A stretch of 64,000 nucleotides of DNA from Xanthomonas hortorum (GCF_002940005.1 NZ_MDEF01000002.1), one strand, 5' to 3'. Positions 54,866-64,000 are shown, numbered from the stretch's first letter. Numbers and translations are program-made. Notes: generated from the sequence alone by a model not told the origin.

Positions 54866-56073
54866 TGCGCCGTGTCGTCGTCACCGGAATGGGCATCAAT
54901 TCGTGTCTGGGCAATGATCTGGACACCGTCTCCACTGCACTGCGCGAGAGCCGCTCGGGCATCACCGCATTGCCCGATCACGCCGAAGCAGGCCTGCGCA
55001 GCCAGGTGGGCGGCGCGGTGGCGCTGGATCTGGACAGCCTGATCGACCGCAAGCTCAAGCGCTTCATGGGCGATGCCTCGGCGTACGCGTATCTGGCGAT
55101 GCGCGATGCGATCGCCGATGCCGGGCTGGATGCAGAACAGGTCAGCGCATTACGTACCGGCGTGATTGCCGGCTCCGGTGGCGGATCCAGCCAATGGCAG
55201 GTGGAAACCGCCGATCTGCTGCGCAACCGTGGCGTGCGCAAGGTCGGCCCGTACATGGTGCCGCGCACGATGTGTTCCGCAGTGTCTGCATCGTTGGCCA
55301 CTGCGTTCAAGATTCGCGGCCTGAGCTACTCGCTATCGGCTGCCTGCGCGACTTCGGCGCATTGCATTGGCGCGGCTGCGGATCTGATCCGGCATGGCGC
55401 GCAGGATGTGATGTTCGCCGGCGGCGGCGAAGAATTGCACTGGACCATGAGCGTGATGTTCGATGCGATGGGCGCGTTGTCGACCGGCTTCAACGATCGT
55501 CCTGCGGTCGCCTCGCGCCCGTACGATGCGCAGCGCGATGGCTTCGTCATCGGTAGCGGCGGCGGCATGCTGGTGCTGGAAGACTACGACCACGCCATCG
55601 CGCGCGGCGCACGCATCCATGCCGAATTGCTCGGCTATGGCGTGACCTCCGATGGCGCCGACATGGTCGCGCCCAGCGGCGAAGGCGCGGTGCGCTGCAT
55701 GCACATGGCCATGCAAGGCCTCAGCCAGCCGATCGATTATCTCAACACCCACGGCACCTCCACCCCACTGGGAGATGTCACCGAACTGGGCGCGGTGCGC
55801 GAAGTTTTCGGCGACAACGTACCGCCGCTGTCCTCGACCAAGGCGCTGTCCGGCCATTCGTTGGGCGCGGCCAGCGTGCACGAGGCGATCTACAGCCTGC
55901 TGATGCTGCGCGATGGCTTCATGGCCGGCTCGGCGCATATCGATGAGCTTGACCCGCGCGCGGAAGGCTTCCCGATCCTGCGTGAAACGCGTGCCGCAAC
56001 CTTGAACACGGTGATGTCCAACAGCTTCGGCTTCGGCGGTACCAACGGGGCATTGGTGTTCGGCCGGGTGTGA
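54865..56073 (+). CDS. fabB: 3-oxoacyl-ACP synthase I
   Basis: 402-residue condensing enzyme. Catalytic Cys161 in LSAACATSAHC and the two histidines in NTHGTSTPLGD and GHSLGAASVHE make the Cys-His-His triad. The C-terminal NSFGFGGTNGALVF is standard. It extends the cis-3-decenoyl product of FabA. Translational coupling with fabA is the common FabAB arrangement. Confidence 0.96.
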   Translation: MRRVVVTGMGINSCLGNDLDTVSTALRESRSGITALPDHAEAGLRSQVGGAVALDLDSLIDRKLKRFMGDASAYAYLAMRDAIADAGLDAEQVSALRTGVIAGSGGGSSQWQVETADLLRNRGVRKVGPYMVPRTMCSAVSASLATAFKIRGLSYSLSAACATSAHCIGAAADLIRHGAQDVMFAGGGEELHWTMSVMFDAMGALSTGFNDRPAVASRPYDAQRDGFVIGSGGGMLVLEDYDHAIARGARIHAELLGYGVTSDGADMVAPSGEGAVRCMHMAMQGLSQPIDYLNTHGTSTPLGDVTELGAVREVFGDNVPPLSSTKALSGHSLGAASVHEAIYSLLMLRDGFMAGSAHIDELDPRAEGFPILRETRAATLNTVMSNSFGFGGTNGALVFGRV

Positions 56074-56314
56074 CGATTGATGGCGTGACGGAAGCCGAAC
56101 GGGATCGCGTGACCTGTTCGGCATCTGCACGGCACGCATCGGCAGGCAGTCGGCGCCGGGCCGACCGGTACTTGCGCCAGTACGCACGCTCGCGCTGCTC
56201 GGCCCAGGCACGGCCGCGCTAATGCGCATCCCAGCGAGATCGCCGCGTCTTTGCTAGCCTGCAATTGCACTATGCCAACATCGCGACAGTCGCGCTCGGG
56301 TTGGCCCATGGTGC

Positions 56315-56767
56315 ATGGCGAAGATGGAGGTAGCGAAGATGGCTGACACGCGCTCTCCGGTGAGATCGGAATTCGCGGCGCTTGAGCATGCCGACTGGGA
56401 TAGCTTGTTTCATGGCCCATCGGTGGTTTATCTGCTGGCGCATGCGCGGCGGGAGGCGTTTTACATCGACGTGGCAACTGGTCTGGGCGCGATCAGCGAC
56501 ACGCGCCGGCGCATCATCGTGCAGCAGGAAGCCAGCTTGCCCAGGGAGCGCGTGATGCCGCTGCTGCTGGTGTGGTTCGAGGCCTGCACCGATCTGGCGG
56601 CTGCCCAGTCCCGCGCCACGCAACTTCGCGCCTGGCCGCATGCCTGGCGGCGGCAGTTGGTGGAGACGCTCAACCCGGCCTGGATCGACCTGGATGCCTA
56701 TGCCTTGGGATTTCCTGGCGCACTGGCGCAGGTGGGCGAACGCCATGCCCAGTGCCGCGACTTGTAG
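56315..56767 (+). CDS. Degenerate GIY-YIG-fold protein
   Basis: 150 residues, or 142 from the ATG at 56339. The C-terminal half is clearly of the small YhbQ-like GIY-YIG family: LLLVWFEACTDLAAAQSRAT, QLRAWPHAWRRQLVETLNP and AWIDLD match the usual LVWFE..., QLK.W.RAWK..LIE..NP.W.DL. The active-site part is eroded: GIY is VVYLL, YIG is YID (50-52), the glutamate of AIAREK is gone (AQSRAT), and the linking Arg region differs. It is probably catalytically dead but has stayed an open frame. It is flanked by fabB and the convergent oligopeptidase gene. Confidence 0.72.
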   Translation: MAKMEVAKMADTRSPVRSEFAALEHADWDSLFHGPSVVYLLAHARREAFYIDVATGLGAISDTRRRIIVQQEASLPRERVMPLLLVWFEACTDLAAAQSRATQLRAWPHAWRRQLVETLNPAWIDLDAYALGFPGALAQVGERHAQCRDL

Positions 56768-56975
56768 CATCCTGAGGATGTAGAAGGCACCTGAGCGAGC
56801 GGCTGCCTGGTCCTGCAGCACGATGGGACGCGCTCGAACTCAAGGACACACGATGTCCAGTGCACTGCTTCGATCAGCTTTTTGCGCTCGCCGAGGCGTC
56901 GCTTCCGAATGCGTTGCACTGCACCGGAGGGGACGCTTTAGAAAAGCAGGGAGACCTGAGTAAAAAAGCCCGCGA

Positions 56976-59000
56976 TCAGCCCGCCATGCCGTTATGCCGC
57001 AGCAACGCATCGATGCTCGGCGCACGCCCACGGAAGGCACGGAAATTGTCGGCCGCACTGCGGCTGCCGCCACGCGACAACACTTCATGGCGGAAGCGCG
57101 CGCCGGTATCGGCAACCTGCTCGGGTGCTTCTTCGAAGGCGGCGTAGGCATCGGCGCTGAGCACTTCGGCCCATTTGTAGCTGTAGTAACCGGCCGCATA
57201 CCCGCCCGCGAAGATGTGGCTGAACTGATGCGGGAAACGATTCCACGCGGGCGGGCGATTGACCGCCACTTCGTCGCGCACACGCTCGATCAGCTGCAAC
57301 ACGCTGTCCTGCACCGGGTCGAAACTGCTGTGCAGCTGCATGTCGAACAACGCAAATTCCAGCTGGCGCACGGTGAACATGCCGCTCTGGAAATTGCGTG
57401 CGGCCAACAGCCGCTCGAACAGATTGCGCGGCAACGGCTCGCCGGTGCGCACATGCGCGGTCATCGCCTGCACGCGCTCCCATTCCCAGCAAAAGTTCTC
57501 CATGAACTGGCTCGGTAGCTCCACCGCGTCCCATTCCACGCCGTTGATGCCGGCCACACCCAGCTCGCCGATACGCGTGAGCAACTGGTGCAGGCCGTGG
57601 CCCATTTCATGGAACAGCGTGGCGACTTCGCCATGTCGGAACGTGGCCGGCGTATCGCCACTGCCGCGGCCGAAGTTGCACACCAGATACACCAGCGGGG
57701 TCTGCACGCCGTTGGCGGTGTCGCGGCGATTGCGGCAATCGTCCATCCACGCACCGCCGCGCTTGCCTTCGCGTGCGTACAGATCCAGATAGAACTGCCC
57801 GACCAGCTCGCCCTGTGCATCTTCCAACCGATAGAAACGCACATCCTCATGCCAGACCGGCGCGCTGTCGGGCTTGACGGTGAGCCCATACAGGCTGTGG
57901 ATCACATCGAACAGGCCGGCCAGCACCTTGGGCTCGGTGAAATACTGTTTCACTTCCTGTTCGGAAAAGCTGTAGCGCGCCTGCTTGAGCTTTTCGCTGA
58001 CATAGGCCAGGTCCCAGGCCTGCAGTTCGTCCAGGCCAAGTTCGTCACGTGCGAAGGCTTCGAGCTCGGCACGATCGCGCTGCGCATACGGCTTGGCGCG
58101 CACCGCCAGATCGCGCAGGAAGCCCATCACTTCGTCCGGGCTTTGCGCCATCTTGGTGGCAACCGAATACTCCGCATAGCTGGCAAACCCCAGCAGCTGC
58201 GCCAGCTCGGCGCGCAAGGCGAGAATGCGATCGATATTGGCGCTATTGTCCAGCGCAGCATCGCCGAATTCGGAGGCGCGCTCGGCATTGGCGCGATACA
58301 GCCGCGCGCGCAGTTCGCGATTGTCCGCATCGGTTTGCACCGGCAGATAGCACGGCATCTGCAAGGTGAGTTTCCAGCCTGGCACGCCGTCTTTTTCGGC
58401 AGCAGCGCGCGCGGCGGCGACCACTTCGACCGGCAGGCCGGACAGCTCGCTTTCGTCTTCGCTCACGTACGACCATGCATCGGTGGCATCGAGCACGTTC
58501 TGCGAAAACTTGGCGGCCAGCGCAGACAACTCTTCCTGCACTTGCGCAAAGCGCGCCTTGGACGCGTCATCCAGCTCGGCACCGCCGAGGCGGAAATCGC
58601 GCAGCGCGTTTTCCAGCACCTTGCGACGTGCCGCGTCGTAGCGCGCCGCTTCCGGTAATTCCGAAAGCGCTTTGTATTGCGCGTACAACGCCAGGTTCTG
58701 CGCCAGCGCGCTGCCGAAGCGGCTTAACTTGGGCAGATTGCTGTTGTAGGCCTCACGCAGTTCCGGCGTATTGACCACCGCCTGCAGATGGCCCACCTGC
58801 CCCCACGCTCGCCACAGCCGCTCGGTGGCATCGTCCAGCGGCACCACGAAGCTGTCCCAGTTGACCGGGCTGACCTGCTCGGCCGCTTTCACCGCAGCCT
58901 CGGCATCGGCCAGCAGGCGATCGATCGCCGGGCCTACGTGTTCGGGGCGGATCGCATCGAAGGACGGCAGTCCGGACAGGTCGAGCAGCGGGTTGGTCAT
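56976..59000 (-). CDS. prlC: Oligopeptidase A (M3 family)
   Basis: 674-residue cytoplasmic zinc metallopeptidase. The zinc site is VATLFHEMGHGLHQLL near residue 460, with the third ligand region NGVEWDAVELPSQFMENFCWE about 25 residues on. GYAAGYYSYKWAEVLSADAYAAFEE and the end GRAPSIDALLRHNGM are typical. It degrades peptides, including cleaved signal peptides. It starts at 59000; no signal peptide is present. Confidence 0.95.
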   Translation of the reverse strand: MTNPLLDLSGLPSFDAIRPEHVGPAIDRLLADAEAAVKAAEQVSPVNWDSFVVPLDDATERLWRAWGQVGHLQAVVNTPELREAYNSNLPKLSRFGSALAQNLALYAQYKALSELPEAARYDAARRKVLENALRDFRLGGAELDDASKARFAQVQEELSALAAKFSQNVLDATDAWSYVSEDESELSGLPVEVVAAARAAAEKDGVPGWKLTLQMPCYLPVQTDADNRELRARLYRANAERASEFGDAALDNSANIDRILALRAELAQLLGFASYAEYSVATKMAQSPDEVMGFLRDLAVRAKPYAQRDRAELEAFARDELGLDELQAWDLAYVSEKLKQARYSFSEQEVKQYFTEPKVLAGLFDVIHSLYGLTVKPDSAPVWHEDVRFYRLEDAQGELVGQFYLDLYAREGKRGGAWMDDCRNRRDTANGVQTPLVYLVCNFGRGSGDTPATFRHGEVATLFHEMGHGLHQLLTRIGELGVAGINGVEWDAVELPSQFMENFCWEWERVQAMTAHVRTGEPLPRNLFERLLAARNFQSGMFTVRQLEFALFDMQLHSSFDPVQDSVLQLIERVRDEVAVNRPPAWNRFPHQFSHIFAGGYAAGYYSYKWAEVLSADAYAAFEEAPEQVADTGARFRHEVLSRGGSRSAADNFRAFRGRAPSIDALLRHNGMAG

Positions 59001-59115
59001 GGAGCGCTCCGGCGGTGGACTGGATGACGGGTGACTGGATCAAGAACCAACACGTGTGGCTAGCAAAACGTCGCGAGGCGCAGCGGTGTTGATCGCAGCT
59101 CCAAGGATATGGCGG

Positions 59116-60219
59116 TCATTCCAGCGCCGCACAAGGCAACGTGGGCAAGTCGCCGCCGCTGACTGCGATGGCAATGGCCGCATCGCTGTCGGTGACGTCG
59201 ATGGTGTGCGCCACATACCAGGCCGGGTCGTAATAGCTGTGCGCGTAACGCTCGCCGGCATCGCACAGGATGGTGACGATGGAGCCGGTGCGGCCTGCCT
59301 CGCGCATGCGCTGGGCGGCCTGCAGCACACCGACGAAATTGGTGCCGGTGGAGCCGCCGACGCGGCGGCCGAACGTGGCGCTGACGTGGCGCATCGCCGC
59401 CAGGCTCAAGGCATCGGGTACCTTGATCATCATGTCCACGCAGCTGGCGATGAAGCTCGATTCCACCCGCGGGCGGCCGATGCCCTCGATGCGCGAGCCG
59501 CCGGTGATGGCCAGCTCCTTGGGGCACTGCCCGTCCACCGCGCGGCAATAGCCGTCGAAGAACACCGACACCTCCGGGTCCACGCACAGGATGCGGGTGG
59601 CGTGGCGCCGGTAGCGCACATAGCGGCCCAGCGTGGCACTGGTGCCGCCGGTGCCGGGGCTGCACACGATCCACTCGGGGATCGGGTGCGGTTCGTCGGC
59701 CAGCTGCTTGAAGATCGACTCGGCGATGTTGTTGTTGGCGCGCCAGTCGGTGGCGCGCTCGGCGTAGGTGAACTGGTCCATGAAGTGCCCGCCGGTCTCG
59801 CGGGCGAGCTGGTGCGAGGCGCTGTCCAGATCGCAGGCGCGCTCGACCAGATGGCAGCGGCCGCCCTGGAATTGAATTGCAGCGATCTTTTCGGGGGAGG
59901 TCGAGGCCGGCATCACCGCGATGAAGGGCACACCCAGCAAGCGTGCGAAATATGCTTCGGAAATCGCAGTCGAGCCACTGGAGGCCTCGATCACCGGCCG
60001 CCCCGCACGCAGCCAGCCGTTGGTCAGCGCGTACAGAAACAGCGAGCGCGCCAGCCGGTGCTTGAGGCTGCCGGTGGGGTGGCTCGACTCGTCCTTGAAA
60101 TACAGGTCGATGCCCGGATAGCCCGGCAGGTCCATCGGAATCAGGTGGGTGTCGGCCGAACGGTTGAAATCGGCTTCGATCTTCTGGATGGCGGCGGCCA
60201 CCCACTGGCGCTGCGACAT
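59116..60219 (-). CDS. PLP-dependent cysteine synthase-like enzyme, probable L-cysteine desulfhydrase (Cds1 type)
   Basis: 367 residues from the ATG at 60219. A longer start at 60324 (AGGGG upstream) would add 35 residues, but would leave only 28 bp to the divergent copL start and the extension is not family-like. The PLP lysine is in HPTGSLKHRLARS. ASSGSTAISEAYFARLLGVP, HFMDQFTYAERATDWRANNN and CSPGTGGTSATLGRY follow. Fungal Cds1 and its bacterial relatives release sulfide from cysteine. It is divergent from the copper operon. Confidence 0.85.
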   Translation of the reverse strand: MSQRQWVAAAIQKIEADFNRSADTHLIPMDLPGYPGIDLYFKDESSHPTGSLKHRLARSLFLYALTNGWLRAGRPVIEASSGSTAISEAYFARLLGVPFIAVMPASTSPEKIAAIQFQGGRCHLVERACDLDSASHQLARETGGHFMDQFTYAERATDWRANNNIAESIFKQLADEPHPIPEWIVCSPGTGGTSATLGRYVRYRRHATRILCVDPEVSVFFDGYCRAVDGQCPKELAITGGSRIEGIGRPRVESSFIASCVDMMIKVPDALSLAAMRHVSATFGRRVGGSTGTNFVGVLQAAQRMREAGRTGSIVTILCDAGERYAHSYYDPAWYVAHTIDVTDSDAAIAIAVSGGDLPTLPCAALE

Positions 60220-60352
60220 GGCAGGACTGTGCGGCGAAGTAAGCCCCAATTCTACCGCTGCCAGGCACGCGGCCACGGCCGGCGGGTCATCGGGCGGACA
60301 GCTGGGAGCCGATGCTATGCTCATAGCCCCTATTCGCCTGCCCTGACCGCCT

Positions 60353-60751
60353 GTGTTGCGTTGCCTGCTCCGCCTGCTGCTGTGCCTGTGCCTGGTTGCC
60401 AATACGGCCACCGGCGCGTGGGCGTCGGTGGGGGCGATGCCGGCGATGGCCTCGGGTGCGATGGCGCCGGCTGCGTCAGCTGCGCAGGCTTCCATGCCGG
60501 CCGCAATGCCGTGCCATGCCGACATGCAGCCGACTGCCGCCGTGCCTACCCACGACAACGCCAAGCATGCGCACGCAGCCGATTGCTGCAAGCTGGGCAG
60601 CTGCGACTGCCTGCAGCACTGCAGCCTCGCCTTGCTGACCCTGCCTGCGGTGCCCGCAGGCCTGCTCGGTCACTCGGCGTTGCCGGCCAACCTGGCCGAA
60701 GGACGCAGCAGCCCGTTGCCCGAGCAACCGGTTCGACCTCCCATCGCCTGA
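60353..60751 (+). CDS. copL: CopL-family Cys/His-rich copper resistance regulator peptide
   Basis: 132 residues from a GTG at 60353. N-terminal hydrophobic signal (LLRLLLCLCLVANTATGAWA), a Met/Ala-rich stretch, then a metal-binding cluster with MPCHADM, HAHAADCCKLGSCDCLQHC and a Pro-rich tail. In Xanthomonas, copL is the first gene of copLAB and is needed for copper-induced expression of copAB. About 100 bp lie between it and copA. A TATGCT at 60316-60321 may be its -10 element. Confidence 0.85.
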   Translation: MLRCLLRLLLCLCLVANTATGAWASVGAMPAMASGAMAPAASAAQASMPAAMPCHADMQPTAAVPTHDNAKHAHAADCCKLGSCDCLQHCSLALLTLPAVPAGLLGHSALPANLAEGRSSPLPEQPVRPPIA

Positions 60752-60854
60752 GCGCTGACGGCCTTGGCCGTCATCGGGCCCGCGTGCTTGCTGCGCGGGG
60801 TTTCTAAGCGATGCGATGCGCCCGCCTTCATCGGTGGGCCGCAGCGGAGATGTC

Positions 60855-62669
60855 ATGTCTTTCGATCCCAATTCTTTCGATCCACCCTCCAACGGCGGCC
60901 TGAGCCGGCGCCGCTTCGTGCAGGGCATCGCCCTGGGCGGTGTTGTCGCAAGCACCGGCCTGTGGCGCAGCGATGCGCGTGCGTCCAACCCGGTGAACAC
61001 GCCGGTCCTGCGCGGCAGCAGCCAATCGCTGCAGATCGGCCGCATGCCGGTCAACCTCACCGGGCGCGCCCGTTCCGCCATCACGGTCAACCAGAGCCTG
61101 CCCGCGCCCACGCTGCGCTGGCGCGAGGGCGACACGGTGAGCGTGCGCGTACGCAACGCGCTGGCCGACCAGCCTACCTCGGTGCATTGGCACGGCCTGT
61201 TGCTGCCGGCCAACATGGATGGCGTGCCGGGGATGAGCTTTGACGGCATCGCACCGGGCCAGGAGTATCACTACCGCTTCGCGCTGCGCCAATCCGGCAC
61301 CTACTGGTACCACAGCCATTCGATGTTTCAGGAGCAGGCCGGCTTGTACGGCGCCATCGTCATCGACCCGCTGACACCGCCGCCGTATCGGCACGATCGC
61401 GAGCATGTGGTGTTGCTATCGGACTGGACCGATCTGGAGCCGGCCGCGCTGTTCCGCCGGCTCAAGCAGATGCCCAGCCACGACAATTACGCGCAGCGCA
61501 CCGTGGGCGGTTTCCTGCGCGATGCGCGCGAAGACGGCATGCGCGCAACGCTGGCAGATCGCGGCATGTGGGGGCGCATGCGCATGACCCCGACCGACCT
61601 GTCCGACGTCAACGCCAACACCTACACCTACCTGCTCAATGGCGTCGCGCCGGCCGGCAACTGGACCGGGGTGTTCAAGCCTGGCGAAAAAGTGCTGCTG
61701 CGTTTCATCAACGGCTCGTCGATGACCTATTTCGACATCCGCATTCCCGGCCTGCGTATGACCGTGGTGGCCGCCGATGGCCAATACGTGCACCCGGTGA
61801 GCGTGGACGAGCTGCGCATTGCTGCTGCAGAAACCTTCGACGTGATTGTCGAACCCATCGGCCAGGACGCATTTACGTTGTTCGCGCAGGACATGGGTCG
61901 CACCGGATTCGCCTGCGGCACGCTGGCGGTGCGGCATGGCTTGCAGGCGCCGATTCCTGCACTGGATCCGCGCGCGATCCTGACCATGCAGGATATGGGA
62001 CATGGCGATGGCATGGCGCATGCAGATCACGCCATGCATGGCGGTGATGCGACGCAGGGCGATCCACACGCAGCGCACGCGATGGCAATGCCGATGCCGG
62101 CAACACACATGCACGGGCATGCGAACCAGACTGCGCAGAACAAAGCACCGCACCACCCCGCCAGCGAAGACGGCAACCCGCTGATCGACATGCGCAGCAA
62201 TGCCACTTCACCGCGCCTGGACGACCCCGGCGTTGGCCTGCGCGACAACGGCCGCCGCGTGCTGTGCTACGCCGACCTGCACAGCGTGTTCGACGATCCG
62301 GATGGACGCGAGCCCGGGCGCGAGATCGAGCTGCATCTGACCGGGCATATGGAAAAATTCGCCTGGTCGTTCGACGGCATCGCCTTTGCATCAGCAGAAC
62401 CCTTGCGGCTGCAGTACGGCGAGCGGCTGCGCATCGTGTTGGTCAACGACACCATGATGCAGCACCCCATCCACCTGCACGGCATGTGGAGCGACCTGGA
62501 AGACGCCGACGGCAATTTCCAGGTGCGCAAGCACACCATCGACATGCCGCCCGGCACCCGCCGCACCTACCGCGTGCGTGCCGATGCGCTAGGCCGCTGG
62601 GCCTACCATTGCCATCTGCTTTACCACATGGAAGCGGGCATGATGCGCGAAGTGCGGGTGGAGGCATGA
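60855..62669 (+). CDS. copA: Copper resistance multicopper oxidase CopA
   Basis: 604 residues from the ATG at 60855 (GGAGA upstream). A Tat signal (SRRRFVQGIALGG) sends it folded to the periplasm. Copper-ligand motifs are TSVHWHGLLLP, YWYHSHSMFQEQAG, HPIHLHGMW and AYHCHLLYHMEAGMM (type 1, 2 and 3 sites). A Met/His-rich insertion (about 390-440: HGDGMAHADHAMHGG, AMAMPMPATHMHGH) probably binds extra copper. It oxidises Cu(I) and sequesters copper. Its stop overlaps copB (ATGA). Confidence 0.96.
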   Translation: MSFDPNSFDPPSNGGLSRRRFVQGIALGGVVASTGLWRSDARASNPVNTPVLRGSSQSLQIGRMPVNLTGRARSAITVNQSLPAPTLRWREGDTVSVRVRNALADQPTSVHWHGLLLPANMDGVPGMSFDGIAPGQEYHYRFALRQSGTYWYHSHSMFQEQAGLYGAIVIDPLTPPPYRHDREHVVLLSDWTDLEPAALFRRLKQMPSHDNYAQRTVGGFLRDAREDGMRATLADRGMWGRMRMTPTDLSDVNANTYTYLLNGVAPAGNWTGVFKPGEKVLLRFINGSSMTYFDIRIPGLRMTVVAADGQYVHPVSVDELRIAAAETFDVIVEPIGQDAFTLFAQDMGRTGFACGTLAVRHGLQAPIPALDPRAILTMQDMGHGDGMAHADHAMHGGDATQGDPHAAHAMAMPMPATHMHGHANQTAQNKAPHHPASEDGNPLIDMRSNATSPRLDDPGVGLRDNGRRVLCYADLHSVFDDPDGREPGREIELHLTGHMEKFAWSFDGIAFASAEPLRLQYGERLRIVLVNDTMMQHPIHLHGMWSDLEDADGNFQVRKHTIDMPPGTRRTYRVRADALGRWAYHCHLLYHMEAGMMREVRVEA

Positions 62670-63889
62670 GCGCGCTTCGTACGCAAGACGTGGTGCTGCT
62701 CGCACTGCTGCTGAGCGCATCGGCTACTGCACAGGAGCATGTGCCTGAGGCGATGGATTCATCCGCGCATGCCGATGGCACGCATGCAATGCAGATGGAT
62801 CACGCGCATCTGCAGCACACCGGCGCTGCATCGCCATCGGCAGACGCTGCCGACAGCACGACTGCGCAACGCCTGGTACAAGCCGATGTTTCGGCATCGC
62901 CGACATCGATGCATCACGCAGGCATGCAGCATGCCGACGTCAAGCATGCCGCACCCCAGGCCTCTACGAATCCACAACCGGGCCACAGCCAGCAGCGCCA
63001 GGCAGACATGGACCATGGAGCAATGGACCATGCGTCGATGGAGCATGCGTCGATGCAGCACGCCCCGATGCAACATGCACCAGCGCAGCATGGGCCGATG
63101 GATCACACCGACATGCAGCACGCGTTGCACACCGAAGCGGCGACCCAAACGCCGGCATCGCCCACCACCAGCGCACTGCCGCGCGAGCCTATTCCCGAGC
63201 CCACCGCCGAGGAGATTGCTGCGGCATTTGCACCTCTGCAGCACCATGCGATGCACGCGGCAGGCATCAATCACTACGTGTTGCTCGATCGACTGGAAGC
63301 GTCCAATACCAACCGCGGCAGCGGTCAGGACTGGGAAGCACGCGCCTGGATCGGTGGCGACATCGACAGGCTCTGGCTGCGCAGCGAAGGCGAGCGGCAG
63401 GATGGGCGCACGCAGGACGCATCGTTGGAGGCGTTCTACGGTCACGCCATCTCGCCATGGTGGGATGTACTGGTTGGCGCACGTCAGGACATCGGCGCGG
63501 ACGCGCATCGCAGCTGGGCCGCGATCGGCGTGCAGGGACTGGCACCCTACAAGTTCGAGACCGAAGCCACGCTCTACATCGGCAGCGGCGGCCGTGCCGC
63601 ACTGCGACTGGAAGGCGAGTACGAGGTGCTGCTGACCAACCGGCTGATCCTGCAACCGCGCGCGGAAGTCAGTATCGCCCTGACCGACGACGACCGGCGC
63701 AACATCGACAACGGAGTGGAGCAGGCCGAATTTGGCCTACGGCTGCGCTACGAAATCACCCGCCGTTTCGCACCCTATATCGGCTGGGTACACAGCCGCA
63801 GCTTCGGTGACACCGCCAGACGCACCGCAATCGAAGACGAGCCAGCGCGCGACAGCCGCTTCGTTGCCGGCGTGCGCATCTGGTTCTGA
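62666..63889 (+). CDS. copB: Copper resistance outer-membrane protein CopB
   Basis: 407 residues. Signal peptide 1-22 (SASATA). Residues 25-175 are a low-complexity Met/His region with repeats of the form MDHASMEHASMQHAPM. From about 190 a beta-barrel domain typical of CopB begins (INHYVLLDRLEASNTNRGSG, WWDVLVGARQDIGADAHRSW, APYKFETEATLYIG) and ends with aromatic VRIWF for outer-membrane insertion. It is coupled to copA by overlap. It works with CopA in periplasmic copper tolerance. Confidence 0.95.
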   Translation: MSALRTQDVVLLALLLSASATAQEHVPEAMDSSAHADGTHAMQMDHAHLQHTGAASPSADAADSTTAQRLVQADVSASPTSMHHAGMQHADVKHAAPQASTNPQPGHSQQRQADMDHGAMDHASMEHASMQHAPMQHAPAQHGPMDHTDMQHALHTEAATQTPASPTTSALPREPIPEPTAEEIAAAFAPLQHHAMHAAGINHYVLLDRLEASNTNRGSGQDWEARAWIGGDIDRLWLRSEGERQDGRTQDASLEAFYGHAISPWWDVLVGARQDIGADAHRSWAAIGVQGLAPYKFETEATLYIGSGGRAALRLEGEYEVLLTNRLILQPRAEVSIALTDDDRRNIDNGVEQAEFGLRLRYEITRRFAPYIGWVHSRSFGDTARRTAIEDEPARDSRFVAGVRIWF

Positions 63890-63903
63890 GACAGCCGCTG
63901 TGC

Positions 63904-63943
63904 GCATGGGCCCGACCGTTCGGAGTCGGAGTCGGGCCCATGC
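63904..63943 (+). terminator. Hairpin after copB
   Basis: 13-bp arms GCATGGGCCCGAC/GTCGGGCCCATGC (63904-63916 with 63931-63943) with a 14-nt loop, starting 14 bases after the copB stop. The stem is strong but no T-run follows. Confidence 0.55.
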
Positions 63944-64000
63944 CACTAGGGAACCTCTGAACAACGCACCATAGATACGCGACACTACCCGCCTCATGTT

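Noticed and set aside
60220..60324. 35-residue N-terminal extension of the Cds1-like enzyme
   Set aside because: Not family-like, and it would put the start 28 bp from copL and over its candidate -10 element; kept only as an alternative.

Overview
The window is high-GC, densely packed proteobacterial chromosome and reads as a plant-associated Xanthomonas. Markers are xanA/xanB, rmlBACD beside etfBA, a wxc-type LPS O-antigen locus bounded by etfA and a cystathionine gamma-lyase gene, copLAB, and many TonB-dependent receptors. I see no tRNA, rRNA, CRISPR array, prophage or intact insertion sequence.

Layout. 1-3.4 kb: end of ETF-ubiquinone oxidoreductase, a lipoprotein, and the two 3-oxoacid CoA-transferase subunits. 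3.4-9.8 kb: nucleotide-sugar supply (xanA, xanB, rmlBACD). 10-11.7 kb: etfBA. 11.9-30.5 kb: the O-antigen locus. 30.5-33.2 kb: reverse transsulfuration (cystathionine gamma-lyase, cystathionine beta-synthase). 33.4-36.4 kb: envelope proteins and PilU. 36.5-36.8 kb: a repeat island. 37-38.7 kb: end of tyrosine catabolism. 39-54.2 kb: housekeeping and transport (rhlE, M28 peptidase, two TonB receptors, queD, phasin, bioD, msrC, gph, dinB). 54.3-56.1 kb: fabA-fabB. 57-59 kb: oligopeptidase A. 59-63.9 kb: a cysteine-desulfhydrase-like enzyme divergent from copLAB.

How the O-antigen locus appears to work (partly inference). XanA/XanB make GDP-mannose, which Gmd and Rmd turn into GDP-D-rhamnose for a rhamnan backbone. 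Two very large tandem-GT4 proteins probably polymerise it. A methyltransferase-kinase-coiled-coil protein, very like E. coli WbdD, should cap the chain and set its length, and Wzm/Wzt (Wzt with an extra C-terminal domain) should export the capped chain. RmlA/RmlB supply dTDP-4-keto-6-deoxyglucose, which WxcM and WxcK convert to dTDP-Fuc3NAc. A GtrB-like transferase, a GtrA-like flippase and a 750-residue membrane protein look like a Gtr-type set that would add Fuc3NAc branches on the periplasmic side.

Most notable observations: the WbdD-like terminator with an internal repeat offset by exactly 70 residues; a free-standing gene resembling that protein's C-terminal tail; a decayed second xanB at the etfA boundary; a degenerate GIY-YIG protein; and paired TGTTGC-N3-GCAACA-like palindromes in front of the phasin gene.
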